Positions 9,249-17,393 of a DNA stretch of 33,668 bases are shown in pieces. Numbering within the stretch: position 1 is the first letter of the stretch; every line of letters starts with the position of its first letter. The stretch lies in the NCBI GenBank assembly GCA_012839745.1, contig DUMS01000008.1:1-33668 (forward strand), read 5' to 3'. The position numbers were made by a program, and so were the translations under genes. Source of the stretch: Tissierellia bacterium. GTDB taxonomy: Bacteria > Bacillota > Clostridia > Tissierellales > Tepidimicrobiaceae. The notes under the pieces are model-generated. The model was not told the DNA's origin, did no database searches, and was given only the letters and a program-made list of their open reading frames with translations.

Positions 9249-9995
9249 ATGATTAGGAAATATGTTATTGAATATAAATTGATATGTGAAACTGGTTTAC
9301 AAATAGGTGCTGGCAATACCTCATTTGAAATAGGAGGTATGGACAATCCTGTAATAAAGCATCCAATTACAGGGCAACCCTATATACCAGGATCTTCTAT
9401 TAAAGGCAAAATGAGAAGTTTGTTGGAATGGCAGCATTATCCCAAGGATGTAATAGACTGTGGCGGTAAGGTTTTAAATAATCCAAAGTATGATGTTTGC
9501 AAGTTATTTGGAATTTCTCCAGGAAACACAAAGTATGAAAGCAGTAATGACCAGGAAAAGATTCTAATAACAAGGGCGATTATACGAGATGCATATTTAA
9601 CGGAAGAATCCATTGAAATGCTTCAGTCACAGCTGGGAGAAAACATGTTTACAGAAATTAAGGCTGAAAACAATATTGATAGGCTGACATCCAGAGCAAA
9701 CCCAAGATTCTTTGAAAGAGTACCAAAGGGAGCAGAATTCAAGGGTGAGATGGTATTTACCCAGTATGTGGATAAGGATAAGGAGCTATTGAAAGTATTA
9801 TTTGAGGGTATGCGATTGCTGGAAGATAACTACTTAGGCGGAAGTGGCTCAAGGGGAGCTGGAAAGATTAAATTTAAGGATATTAATATTTACATCAGAG
9901 ACAAGGAATATTACACTGGAGAAAAGGATCAAAAGAAGATAGAAAACATTAGTTTAGAGGATATATTAAATAGATATAACGAAATCATATCTTAG
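9249..9995 (+). CDS. csm3: Csm3 (Cas7), target-RNA-cleaving backbone subunit
   Basis: This 248-residue RAMP protein forms the repeated crRNA-binding backbone and cuts target RNA every 6 nt. D32, in the loop GGMDNPV, matches the catalytic Asp known from studied Csm3 proteins, so the RNase site looks intact. The following motif PITGQPYIPGSSIKGKMR is the hallmark of the Csm3 family, and the glycine-rich loop GGSGSRGAGK lies near residues 200-208. ATG follows AGGGAGG with normal spacing. The length is slightly above the usual 210-230 residues because of a charged C-terminal tail. Confidence 0.96.
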   Translation: MIRKYVIEYKLICETGLQIGAGNTSFEIGGMDNPVIKHPITGQPYIPGSSIKGKMRSLLEWQHYPKDVIDCGGKVLNNPKYDVCKLFGISPGNTKYESSNDQEKILITRAIIRDAYLTEESIEMLQSQLGENMFTEIKAENNIDRLTSRANPRFFERVPKGAEFKGEMVFTQYVDKDKELLKVLFEGMRLLEDNYLGGSGSRGAGKIKFKDINIYIRDKEYYTGEKDQKKIENISLEDILNRYNEIIS

Positions 9996-10009
9996 CAGGG
10001 GTGAGTTCT

Positions 10010-10993
10010 ATGAATGTATACAAGGTTAACCTGACCCCTTATGGAAGCATGACTTCCATTCCGGATTCTCAAACCCTGTTTGGAAGCATTTGCTGGGCAA
10101 TCAGGGATTTATATGGAGAAGAGGAGCTGGAAGAGCTGTTGGATAACTTTGAAAGGAATGAAAACAGATTTGTAGTTTCTTCTGCCTTTATGGATGGACT
10201 TTTTAAAGCACCAATTATTATATGGGCTACATTGGAGGAGCTTATTGAAATTGGAAGAAGAGTAGGAGTTCAAGGCAGTGCTCTTTCAAAAAGAAGTAAG
10301 GAATTAAAGAAAATAGAGTATTTTACAGAAAGGATCTTCAAAGAATATTTGGATGGCAAGCTTGATAGGCTAAAAGTTGCAGAAAGCATTATAAAGGAAA
10401 AGGGACCCTATGCTTATAAAAACGGCATTCTTCATTATAGCGATGAGAATGTTGAAAAATATAGTATACGTGAAGAAAATAGTAGAAGAAATATGATAAA
10501 TAGGCGTAGCAGTACTACAGATGAAGGAGAACTTTATTATTACAGCAGAATATTTATGCCTGAAGGTTCAAAGATCTATTTCCTCGTAAAAACCGGTAAT
10601 ATTGAGTACCTGAAGCCCATTTTCAAGATTATGTCTGATATGGGCATTGGAGGAGATAAAAGCGTTGGAGCGAATAATTTCAGGATAGAATTTGTAGGAG
10701 AATTTAATTATGAAAAATCCATCAAGGAGAATGTATTGCTATCAAAGTACATTCCTAAGTATGAAGAGGTAGATTGGGATAAAAGCTTATTTAATATTCA
10801 TGCAGGAGCTTATAGAGTAGAGTCGAGAGGTGAATTTTTCGGTAAAGATGTATTTAAAGACGAAATAATATACATATCAGAAGGTTCCACTATTATATTG
10901 AAGGAGAATAAGGATATATACGGTAGAATGCCGGTTATTAAGGAGATAGGAGACAAGAAAATAAGGAACAACGGATTGGGATTTTTCCTATAA
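10010..10993 (+). CDS. csm4: Csm4 (Cas5), crRNA 5'-handle-binding subunit
   Basis: This 327-residue RAMP protein caps the 5' end of the complex and binds the ATTGAAAC handle together with Cas10. The N-terminus (VNLTPYGSMTSIPDSQTLFG...ICWAIRDLYGEE) is typical of Csm4, and a glycine-rich loop MGIGGDKSVGANNF lies near residue 215. The start ATG 10010 is preferred over the in-frame GTG at 10001, because that GTG lies within the AGGGGTGAG ribosome binding sequence. It lies 14 bp downstream of csm3 and is followed closely by csm5. Confidence 0.92.
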   Translation: MNVYKVNLTPYGSMTSIPDSQTLFGSICWAIRDLYGEEELEELLDNFERNENRFVVSSAFMDGLFKAPIIIWATLEELIEIGRRVGVQGSALSKRSKELKKIEYFTERIFKEYLDGKLDRLKVAESIIKEKGPYAYKNGILHYSDENVEKYSIREENSRRNMINRRSSTTDEGELYYYSRIFMPEGSKIYFLVKTGNIEYLKPIFKIMSDMGIGGDKSVGANNFRIEFVGEFNYEKSIKENVLLSKYIPKYEEVDWDKSLFNIHAGAYRVESRGEFFGKDVFKDEIIYISEGSTIILKENKDIYGRMPVIKEIGDKKIRNNGLGFFL

Positions 10994-11007
10994 GGCAGGT
11001 GATAGGG

Positions 11008-12150
11008 ATGAAGTATAGGATAAAAGCATTAACTCCTGTCCACATACATAGTGGAGAGGTTTTAAGGTCTATGGAATACATGGTAAAGGATGGAGAAGTG
11101 CTTATATTTGATGAAATGGATGTAATAAGGTCCATAAAAGAAAAGGAGCTGTTAAATGCTGAACTGTTGGATAGCTATTCCTTAACATCAAAAAGAAGCG
11201 ATTATCACAGGAATCTGGATTATTACATAAAAAAGGGCATTATTGACAGTAGCATTGTAAACAGGTATAAAGTTAAGGCTATTAATAAGGCAGAAAATTT
11301 AAACGGAAAAGAGATATATAGAACAATGAGAAATATCCAGGGGACTTACATTCCTGGCTCTTCCATAAAGGGAGTAATCAGAACAGCAATTTTATATGAT
11401 TACCTTTTAAAAAAAGGCATTGACTATATCAAAGAAGCAGTGAATTATCTTAAAAATAATCAGAGATTAAAACTTTATATTGATGATTACATCATTTATT
11501 TTACCAATACCAAAAACAATAATCGTAAAAAAAATATACAGGCAGATCCATTTAAGTTTTTAATTGTTAGGGATGTAAATATGACAGAAAATGAAGTTGT
11601 TATATATGATGAAACCATATTTGATGTCAACAAGTTCATTACAGGAAATACCATTGAAGCAATTAAGGAAGGTGATTATACAGAGGATTTTGAATTTGAA
11701 ATAGTATCAGATAAGGACAAATTAAATACACTGAATAAAATAATAGGCTATAATACGGATTTAGACAAATATTTAGATGAAAAAAAGATATTAGAGGCAC
11801 TATATCAGTTTTCCAGTGACATAATAGATGATGAAATAGAGTATTTTAAACAGCAGGAAAACCGGCTATTCAATTCAAAGGAAGTAATAAAGAAACTGGA
11901 AGAGATAAAGAAGAAAAACAGCATAGATTCACCGGTAATTAGAATTGGAAAAGGAAAAGGGTATAAAGCAAATACAGTAGCACTGGCTATAAAGAAGCTG
12001 GACAGGAATTATTATAACAAAGAGATAAAGAACATTGCGAAGCCATATCAGTATAGGGAAAGATATGAATTTCCAAAAACAAGGAATTTTGTAGGAAATC
12101 GTGTTTCACCAAAACTGTTAGGGTTTACAATACTGGAAAAGGTAGATTAA
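11008..12150 (+). CDS. csm5: Csm5 (Cas7-like), crRNA 3'-end subunit
   Basis: This 380-residue RAMP protein is expected to cap the 3' side of the Csm complex. The N-terminus (YRIKALTPVHIHSGE) and the motif GTYIPGSSIKGVIRTAILYDYLL (residues about 112-134) are typical of Csm5. The tail RNFVGNRVSPKLLGFTIL ends the second RAMP fold. ATG 11008 with AGGTGAT upstream is chosen over the in-frame GTG at 10999. The central 200 residues are lysine- and asparagine-rich, like other low-GC homologues. Its stop is one base from the start of the second cas6-like gene, so the two are probably translationally coupled. Confidence 0.9.
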   Translation: MKYRIKALTPVHIHSGEVLRSMEYMVKDGEVLIFDEMDVIRSIKEKELLNAELLDSYSLTSKRSDYHRNLDYYIKKGIIDSSIVNRYKVKAINKAENLNGKEIYRTMRNIQGTYIPGSSIKGVIRTAILYDYLLKKGIDYIKEAVNYLKNNQRLKLYIDDYIIYFTNTKNNNRKKNIQADPFKFLIVRDVNMTENEVVIYDETIFDVNKFITGNTIEAIKEGDYTEDFEFEIVSDKDKLNTLNKIIGYNTDLDKYLDEKKILEALYQFSSDIIDDEIEYFKQQENRLFNSKEVIKKLEEIKKKNSIDSPVIRIGKGKGYKANTVALAIKKLDRNYYNKEIKNIAKPYQYRERYEFPKTRNFVGNRVSPKLLGFTILEKVD

Positions 12151-12151
12151 G

Positions 12152-12916
12152 ATGCTAAATATAAAAAGGGCTGAGTACACCATACGCTTTTTAACTGAAG
12201 CAGATTTCAGGGAAGAGCCGGAAATTGCAATTTTTAAATCAGTTTTTAAAAGGATAAGGCATATTTTATGCGTTAATACTGAGGGTAAGTGTATAACCTG
12301 CAGCCACAGCAATAAATGCCTATATAACTATATTTCTGCAGGAGATTTTATGAATTTGGACATAATGCCTATAATAATCAAAAAGCCTTTGGTTTCTAAA
12401 AATTATTTTAAAGAAGGAAGCAGATTGAATCTGGAGTTTATGTTTCTTGGGGATTCGGCACAGCATTTGAATTTTGTTGATTTCATATTAAAGGAATTTG
12501 AGGTTAAAGGCTTATTTAAAGAGAAGTACAGATTTGTAATTGAAAGAAAGAATTTGCACGATATCTGTGCAGATGTGACCAATGGTTTAATTAATGGCAT
12601 TCAAATACTAACACCTATTGACCAAAATAATAATATATTCTCCTATGAAAAGGAGAAAATGGAGAGGTTAAACAAACTATACAATGTAACAGATGAAACA
12701 TTGGAGTTAATAGAAGAACCTTATCAGACGGGTTTTATCGAATTTAATGTTAAAAGGCCTATATATTTAGGAGCAAATAGGATTAAGGTTAACGGCTTTG
12801 TAGGGAAACTAAGATTTGATAAGCCTATAGATGAAACACCTTTACTGGCAATGATGAAGATTATTGGAGCTGGTAAATATTACGGCATAGGCGGAGGCAG
12901 TGTAATATTAATGTAA
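12152..12916 (+). CDS. cas6: Second Cas6-like RAMP protein with Cys4 motif
   Basis: This 254-residue protein fits the Cas6 family with the conserved C-terminal domain (PF10040 type). It has a RAMP-like N-terminus, then four cysteines (C40, C47, C50, C56) that look like a zinc site. The C-terminal half has the glycine-rich motif KIIGAGKYYGIGGGSVIL, which matches Cas6 repeat-binding loops. It is only distantly like the Cas6 at 5211. No histidine stands out as the obvious catalytic residue; H37 is the nearest N-terminal candidate. It could process the same repeat, serve another array elsewhere in the genome, or act as a non-catalytic repeat-binding subunit. It is the last gene of the operon. Confidence 0.75.
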   Translation: MLNIKRAEYTIRFLTEADFREEPEIAIFKSVFKRIRHILCVNTEGKCITCSHSNKCLYNYISAGDFMNLDIMPIIIKKPLVSKNYFKEGSRLNLEFMFLGDSAQHLNFVDFILKEFEVKGLFKEKYRFVIERKNLHDICADVTNGLINGIQILTPIDQNNNIFSYEKEKMERLNKLYNVTDETLELIEEPYQTGFIEFNVKRPIYLGANRIKVNGFVGKLRFDKPIDETPLLAMMKIIGAGKYYGIGGGSVILM

Positions 12917-12924
12917 TAATTGTC

Positions 12925-12961
12925 GTTGACCTCCAGTAGTGCAAAACCCCTGGAGATTAAC
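12925..12961 (+). other. Imperfect hairpin between cas operon and terminator
   Basis: GTTGACCTCCAG (12925-12936) can pair with CTGGAGATTAAC (12950-12961), giving a 12-bp stem with one mismatch and one G-U pair around a 13-nt A-rich loop (TAGTGCAAAACCC). It lies 9 bp after the last cas stop and abuts the terminator stem, overlapping it by about 3 bases. The shape resembles hairpins I recall from CRISPR leaders of some Firmicutes. No repeat follows it here, so it may be a relic leader, an mRNA 3' stabiliser or an antiterminator partner. Confidence 0.5.
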
Positions 12962-12990
12962 CCTTTCTGTAAAAACAGAAGGGGTTTTTA
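12959..12990 (+). terminator. Rho-independent terminator of the cas operon
   Basis: AACCCTTTCTGT (12959-12970) pairs with ACAGAAGGGGTT (12975-12986) through an AAAA loop, with one G-U pair. A run of T follows directly. It closes the cas operon and separates it from the germination operon. Confidence 0.9.
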
Positions 12991-13036
12991 TTATGAAAAA
13001 AATTATAATTGATATAATAACATAATAAAACAATGG

Positions 13037-13043
13037 CATACTA
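13037..13043 (+). promoter_or_regulatory. Candidate sigma-G -10 element
   Basis: CATACTA lies 29 bp before the germination receptor start and matches the forespore sigma-G -10 consensus exactly. A matching -35 at normal spacing is weak; the nearest similar sequence, TGATATA at 13010-13016, is about 3 bp too far away. Germination receptor operons are normally transcribed in the forespore under sigma-G, so the context supports the call more than the -35 does. Confidence 0.45.
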
Positions 13044-13072
13044 AATATACAAATGAAATAACAGGTGATTAT

Positions 13073-14512
13073 ATGATTTCCAAGAGGATTAAGGATAATA
13101 AGAGGCGATTAGTAGAACTGTTTAATCACTCCACTGACTTTGTAACCTATGAGTTTGAGAGTGAATCCAATATAAAGATGATGGTATGCTACATTGAAGG
13201 GCTTATAGACAGGAATATTTTGGATAGGGATATCTTAAGGTCCCTTACTTTAAACGTTAAGAATCTGAAGGAAATCAGAAAATACATAATGACACCAAAG
13301 ATTGAGGAAATAGATACAATAAATGAGGTAGTAGATGAAGTTGTTTATGGAAAAGTCGTTTTATTTGCTGAAGGTCTGAAAAAAGGCTTTGTAATAGAAT
13401 TAAGCAAATGGGATAAAAGACAGGTGGAAGAACCTCAGGCTGAATCAGTAGTAAGGGGCCCAAAAGAGGGGTTTATAGAGGATATAGCAGTAAATAAGGT
13501 TCTATTGAGGAAAAAACTAAGAAATAATAATCTTGTATTTGAGGATTTACGGCTGGGGAAACAGTCAAAGACTGACATAAGCCTGGCTTATGTTAAAGGA
13601 ATAGTCAATTTAGAAGTGTTGGAGGAAGTAAAAAAGAGATTAGATAAGATTAACATAGATGCTATATTGGAAAGCGGCTATATAGAAGAGCTAATAGAAG
13701 ATTCTCCAAAATCCTTATTGCCTACTATAACTAATACACAAAAACCGGATATTGTAGCTGCCAAAATCCTGGAAGGCAGGGTAGCCATATTTGTAGATGG
13801 AACTCCTCATGTGCTTATTGTACCCAGAGTTTTTGTTGAGGCATTGATGAGCAGTGAGGACTATTATTTAAGACCATACTTTAGTTCTTTCTTAAGAATT
13901 GTTAGAGTTATAGCTCTCTTTATAACCGTATATGCGCCAGGCATATTTGTGGCATTAATGCTATATCATCAGGAAATGATACCTACTGTGCTATTGGTAA
14001 GTGCTGCCGATGCCAGGGAAGGTGTGCCTCTTCCTTTAACTGTAGAGGTTCTTTTGATGATTATAACTCTGGAGTTTACAAAGGAATCCAGCCTTAGGCT
14101 TCCAAAAAATATAGGTTCAACAGTAAACATAGTAGGGGCACTGGTATTGGGGCAGGCAGCAGTACAGGCAGGATTGGTAAGTACTCTTACAGTAATCCTT
14201 GTATCCCTGACAGCTTTGGCTGAATTTATAGTACCTCAGCTAACACAGGCTATAATCATGTATAGACTATTTGCAACTATTATGGGGGGCTTTTTTGGAA
14301 TCTATGGAGTTATATGTGCATTTTTTGTTATAACATTGGAGGTAATATCCCTGGAATCCTTCAGCATACCATTTGCATGGCCATTGGCACCAAGGAATAC
14401 ATCTGGACTAAAAGACACTTTCATCAGGGTACATTTAAGAAAATACATCACCAGGCCAAAGGCTTTGGCAAAACAAAATGTAAAAAGACAAATTCCTCCA
14501 AAGGGTGAGTGA
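13073..14512 (+). CDS. gerAA: Spore germination receptor subunit A (GerA family)
   Basis: This 479-residue protein is the A subunit of a nutrient germinant receptor of the spore inner membrane. A soluble N-terminal domain of about 280 residues is followed by membrane segments from about residue 278 to 450, including VIALFITVYAPGIFVALMLY, VLLMIITLEF and LFATIMGGFFGIYGVICAFF. The family motif REGVPLPLTVEVLLMIITLEF is clear, as is the tail SIPFAWPLAPRN. A basic C-terminal tail follows. AGGTGAT precedes the ATG. The gene ends within 3 bp of the C subunit start. The germinant cannot be predicted. The symbol marks the subunit class, not orthology to a named receptor. Confidence 0.93.
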   Translation: MISKRIKDNKRRLVELFNHSTDFVTYEFESESNIKMMVCYIEGLIDRNILDRDILRSLTLNVKNLKEIRKYIMTPKIEEIDTINEVVDEVVYGKVVLFAEGLKKGFVIELSKWDKRQVEEPQAESVVRGPKEGFIEDIAVNKVLLRKKLRNNNLVFEDLRLGKQSKTDISLAYVKGIVNLEVLEEVKKRLDKINIDAILESGYIEELIEDSPKSLLPTITNTQKPDIVAAKILEGRVAIFVDGTPHVLIVPRVFVEALMSSEDYYLRPYFSSFLRIVRVIALFITVYAPGIFVALMLYHQEMIPTVLLVSAADAREGVPLPLTVEVLLMIITLEFTKESSLRLPKNIGSTVNIVGALVLGQAAVQAGLVSTLTVILVSLTALAEFIVPQLTQAIIMYRLFATIMGGFFGIYGVICAFFVITLEVISLESFSIPFAWPLAPRNTSGLKDTFIRVHLRKYITRPKALAKQNVKRQIPPKGE

Positions 14513-14514
14513 TA

Positions 14515-15726
14515 TTGAGAAGGAAAAAAGTTGTAATAATATCATATATACTGATTATTGCTGTTTTAACCGGATGCTTCAATGCAAAGGAGCTGGATGA
14601 ACTGGGAATTTCCTTAGCAATGGGAATCGATCATGAAGATGGGAAAATACTAATAACTGCTGAAGTTGTAGACCCTGCATTTTCATCAGAAGCTTCAAAC
14701 ACGGGAGAAGGCAGCTCTGTTCGATATGTTCAGGGTATTGGAAATACTATACTTGAAGCTCTCAAGGATATTACTTTGAAATTTGACAGAGGGATTTATT
14801 CAGCTCACAACAAGGTTTTAATATTTGGAGAGGAAATAGCAAAACAAGGGCTTGTAAGCCATATGGATGAACTGATTAGAGATAGGGAGCAAAGAGAAAG
14901 CTCCTATATGTTAATTGCCAAAGGTGCAAAAGCCTATGAAGTTATGGGAATCAACAGCGGTATTGAAACAATTCCTGCAAATTATATACTGGGATTGATT
15001 AAGAACGTAGAAAGCAATCCAAAGACCGTTGATTTCAGCATAATGGATTATCTTAAGCATTATTACCATGAAGGTCACCATCCTGTTGCAGGCGTTATAG
15101 AAAAAATACAAAAGAATGAAATAAACGAGACAGGTGAAAAGAGTGGCACCAAGGGATATGAGCTAACTGTTATAGGTTCAGCATTATTTAAAAAAGATAA
15201 GCTAATAGGATATCTAAATGGAAATGATACTAAAGCATTAAACTATCTTTTGGATAATGTAAAAGGAGGGATCATAACCTTTCCTGCCACATCTGTTCTA
15301 GAAGAAGTACAGTCTCAAGAGTCTGAGCAAATTTTAAATTCTGTGAATGTAATCAAGGTAAAAACCAAAAATGATGTGGAATTGGAAGGAGATAAGGTAA
15401 TACTTAAATCCAAGGTATATGTAAGGGCAGCTTTAGGGGAACTATTAGAAAATACAGATATATCTAAGGAAGGAAATCTAAAGAGAATAGAGGATGACTG
15501 TTCAAAAACTGTGGAGTTAAATATTAAGGCAGCAGTTCAAAAGGTACAGAAAGAGTTTGGAATTGATATATTTGGATTTGGCATTGTATTTCACAGAAAA
15601 TATCCTAAACAATGGAAAAAGATAAAGGATTATTGGGATGAAATCTTTGCAGATGCAGAATATCAGATAGAAGTTAATACCCATATAATAAGAACTGGAC
15701 TTATAAACAGACCATTAGAAAAATAA
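14515..15726 (+). CDS. gerAC: Spore germination receptor lipoprotein (GerC family)
   Basis: This 403-residue lipoprotein is the C subunit of the receptor. It has a basic N-terminus, a hydrophobic segment and a lipobox LTGC with lipidated C21. The family motif KELDELGISLAMGID follows, and the C-terminal Ger(x)C domain ends in FGIVFHRKYPKQWKKIKDYWDEIF. Start choice: TTG 14515 lies 6 nt after AGGGTGAG; an in-frame GTG at 14509 overlaps that ribosome binding site. It lies between the A and B subunit genes, an order common in clostridial receptors. Lipidation would hold it on the outer face of the spore inner membrane. Confidence 0.93.
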   Translation: MRRKKVVIISYILIIAVLTGCFNAKELDELGISLAMGIDHEDGKILITAEVVDPAFSSEASNTGEGSSVRYVQGIGNTILEALKDITLKFDRGIYSAHNKVLIFGEEIAKQGLVSHMDELIRDREQRESSYMLIAKGAKAYEVMGINSGIETIPANYILGLIKNVESNPKTVDFSIMDYLKHYYHEGHHPVAGVIEKIQKNEINETGEKSGTKGYELTVIGSALFKKDKLIGYLNGNDTKALNYLLDNVKGGIITFPATSVLEEVQSQESEQILNSVNVIKVKTKNDVELEGDKVILKSKVYVRAALGELLENTDISKEGNLKRIEDDCSKTVELNIKAAVQKVQKEFGIDIFGFGIVFHRKYPKQWKKIKDYWDEIFADAEYQIEVNTHIIRTGLINRPLEK

Positions 15727-15737
15727 GGGGATATACG

Positions 15738-16874
15738 ATGAACAGCAGGAATGTTAAGATTACCGGAGACAAATTATACTATAGTCAGGCACTGTTGCTG
15801 ATTATTAGTTATAGATTATTGCTTGCTTTAACTTATACACCAGCATTGGTTACTACACCTACAAACCAGGATGTCTGGATTATGCTTTTATTGTCAATAC
15901 CATATGCAATATTGATTTCTTTGCCTATATTGTATTTAGGCAATAAATTTAATCAGTATGATTTTTTTGAGTATACAGAAATGATTGCAGGTAAAATTAT
16001 TGGGAAAATTTTAGCTGTACTTTACTCTTTTGCCTTTCTGTCATTTTTTATATTTTTTTCAAGTGTATTTATAGAAATACTGAATACAGCACTATACAAT
16101 CAGACTCCTACAATTGTTAATACTGTTATACTGCTTGCTACATGCTCTTATGTGGTAAGCAAAGGCATTATGAATCTGGCAAGGCTGGGAGAGATTGTTA
16201 TACCTTTTATAATAATTGTATTTTTATTGCTGGCAGTACTGGGAATTGGCGATTACGATTTTACGGTTTTTTTGCCCATTCTAAAGGAATCTACATTTAA
16301 GGATTTAAATATTGGGGCTATAGACATTTCATTCAGGTATATAGATGTTTTGGTATTGGCTATGCTAATACCATATTTAGAAGATAAGAAGGATGTAAAT
16401 AAAATTTTTATAAAATCGTTAGTATGTTCCACCATTTTTTCTATACTAGCTGTAGTGGTCATTCAGGCTACATTAGGCATAGAATATTCAAAGCGTATAA
16501 ACTTTTCTTATTACACCTATACCAGATTGATAAAGATTGGGGAAACCCAGGGATTTGATTTATTGTATGTAGCATCATGGATAATGGGAAATATTATAAA
16601 GCTTTCAGGATATTTTTATTTCGCTACAACAGCAATGGCTAATGTTACCAAAAAAAGAAACCAGTTTTTTATAATACCTGTAGCTGTTATATCTGTAGCG
16701 GTAATTGTTTTCTTGAAGGATTACAGGCCTGTAATAGCAGCAAGAGATCCCTTTAAGAGTATTTTTAGAATAATATCTATAATCTTTATAATAATTATTC
16801 CATTAATAATACTTATAATCTATTTCTTCAGAAGGAAAACTCTGAATAAAACCGGAGGTGCAAAAAGGAAATAA
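15738..16874 (+). CDS. gerAB: Spore germination receptor permease (GerB family)
   Basis: This 378-residue polytopic membrane protein is the B subunit, related to the amino acid/polyamine/organocation transporters. About ten hydrophobic segments are visible, starting at residues 14-30, with the early motif DVWIMLLLSIPYAILISLPILYLG typical of the family. In GerB proteins this subunit holds the germinant-binding pocket. AAGGGG lies 7 nt before the ATG, and the gene begins 11 bp after the C subunit. It ends with a basic tail (RRKTLNKTGGAKRK). It completes a full A-C-B receptor; no D subunit is seen. Confidence 0.92.
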   Translation: MNSRNVKITGDKLYYSQALLLIISYRLLLALTYTPALVTTPTNQDVWIMLLLSIPYAILISLPILYLGNKFNQYDFFEYTEMIAGKIIGKILAVLYSFAFLSFFIFFSSVFIEILNTALYNQTPTIVNTVILLATCSYVVSKGIMNLARLGEIVIPFIIIVFLLLAVLGIGDYDFTVFLPILKESTFKDLNIGAIDISFRYIDVLVLAMLIPYLEDKKDVNKIFIKSLVCSTIFSILAVVVIQATLGIEYSKRINFSYYTYTRLIKIGETQGFDLLYVASWIMGNIIKLSGYFYFATTAMANVTKKRNQFFIIPVAVISVAVIVFLKDYRPVIAARDPFKSIFRIISIIFIIIIPLIILIIYFFRRKTLNKTGGAKRK

Positions 16875-16898
16875 TTTGTAACCAAATCTTAACTTTAA

Positions 16899-17135
16899 CT
16901 AGGTACAGCCAATGAAATATATGTAGTAGTGCCGATTGATGGAAAGCTATATTTAACTAGAGGGGCTGTATTCAGCTATTACGAATTCATTTCACTTGAA
17001 AGGCTTACGGATGAAAAGTGGCAGGAGATGCTTAGGAAAGCAAGTACATCGGATCTGCAGGAGTGGGTGCCAGAGTGGACAAAATCATTTGTCAGAGCAG
17101 GAAAGGGAGAAATCCCATTTCCTAAGGACTGGTAA
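16899..17135 (+). pseudogene. Remnant 3' end of a DUF3160-type gene
   Basis: An open frame without a proper start runs from just after a TAA at 16896-16898 to a stop at 17135. The peptide has ANEIYVVVPIDGKLYLTRG and AVFSYYEF, then RLTDEKWQEML and PEWTKSF. This looks like the last 75-80 residues of DUF3160 proteins, which are normally several hundred residues long. No ribosome binding site precedes a plausible ATG. The rest of the gene is missing on the left, where the germination operon begins its 3' end. I infer a deletion or rearrangement that left only the tail. It could still be read as a short peptide by readthrough from gerAB. Confidence 0.6.
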
Positions 17136-17143
17136 AAGGAACT

Positions 17144-17170
17144 GGGCGAGTTTTTCTCGCCCTATTTTTG
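17144..17170 (+). terminator. Rho-independent terminator
   Basis: GGGCGAG (17144-17150) and CTCGCCC (17156-17162) form a 7-bp GC-rich stem with a T5 loop, followed by TATTTTTG. It probably ends transcription of the germination operon and the gene remnant behind it. Confidence 0.88.
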
Positions 17171-17324
17171 TATATAAAAAATATCAACACTTTAGCCTTA
17201 TTGTTCGTTTAAAGTGTAGAGGCAGATTTAGTTAACAAAAAAGAAGATGATTACTCAAATTTAAAAATATTAATATACACATTAAAAAAATTAATAAATA
17301 AATTAAAAATATAAAGATACCATA

Positions 17325-17352
17325 TTGACATTAATTAGGAATCCAATATAAT
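17325..17352 (+). promoter_or_regulatory. Consensus sigma-A promoter for the ABC pair
   Basis: TTGACA (17325-17330) and TATAAT (17347-17352) are separated by 16 bp; both hexamers match consensus exactly. An overlapping TATAAT at 17352-17357 lies 5 bp further on. The start codon of the first ABC gene follows 42 bp downstream, after AGGGGAAA. The rest of 17171-17393 is very AT-rich and shows no gene. Strong constitutive housekeeping transcription is expected unless a repressor acts here. Confidence 0.85.
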
Positions 17353-17393
17353 ATAATTAACAAATAGAATATCAGTAAAGGGGAAATAGCATA

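Noticed and set aside
6384-12150. Classifying the locus as type III-B or III-D
   Set aside because: The small subunit resembles Csm2, and the Csm3-Csm4-Csm5 order with the Csm3 D32 loop fits III-A; no Cmr1 or Cmr6 is present.
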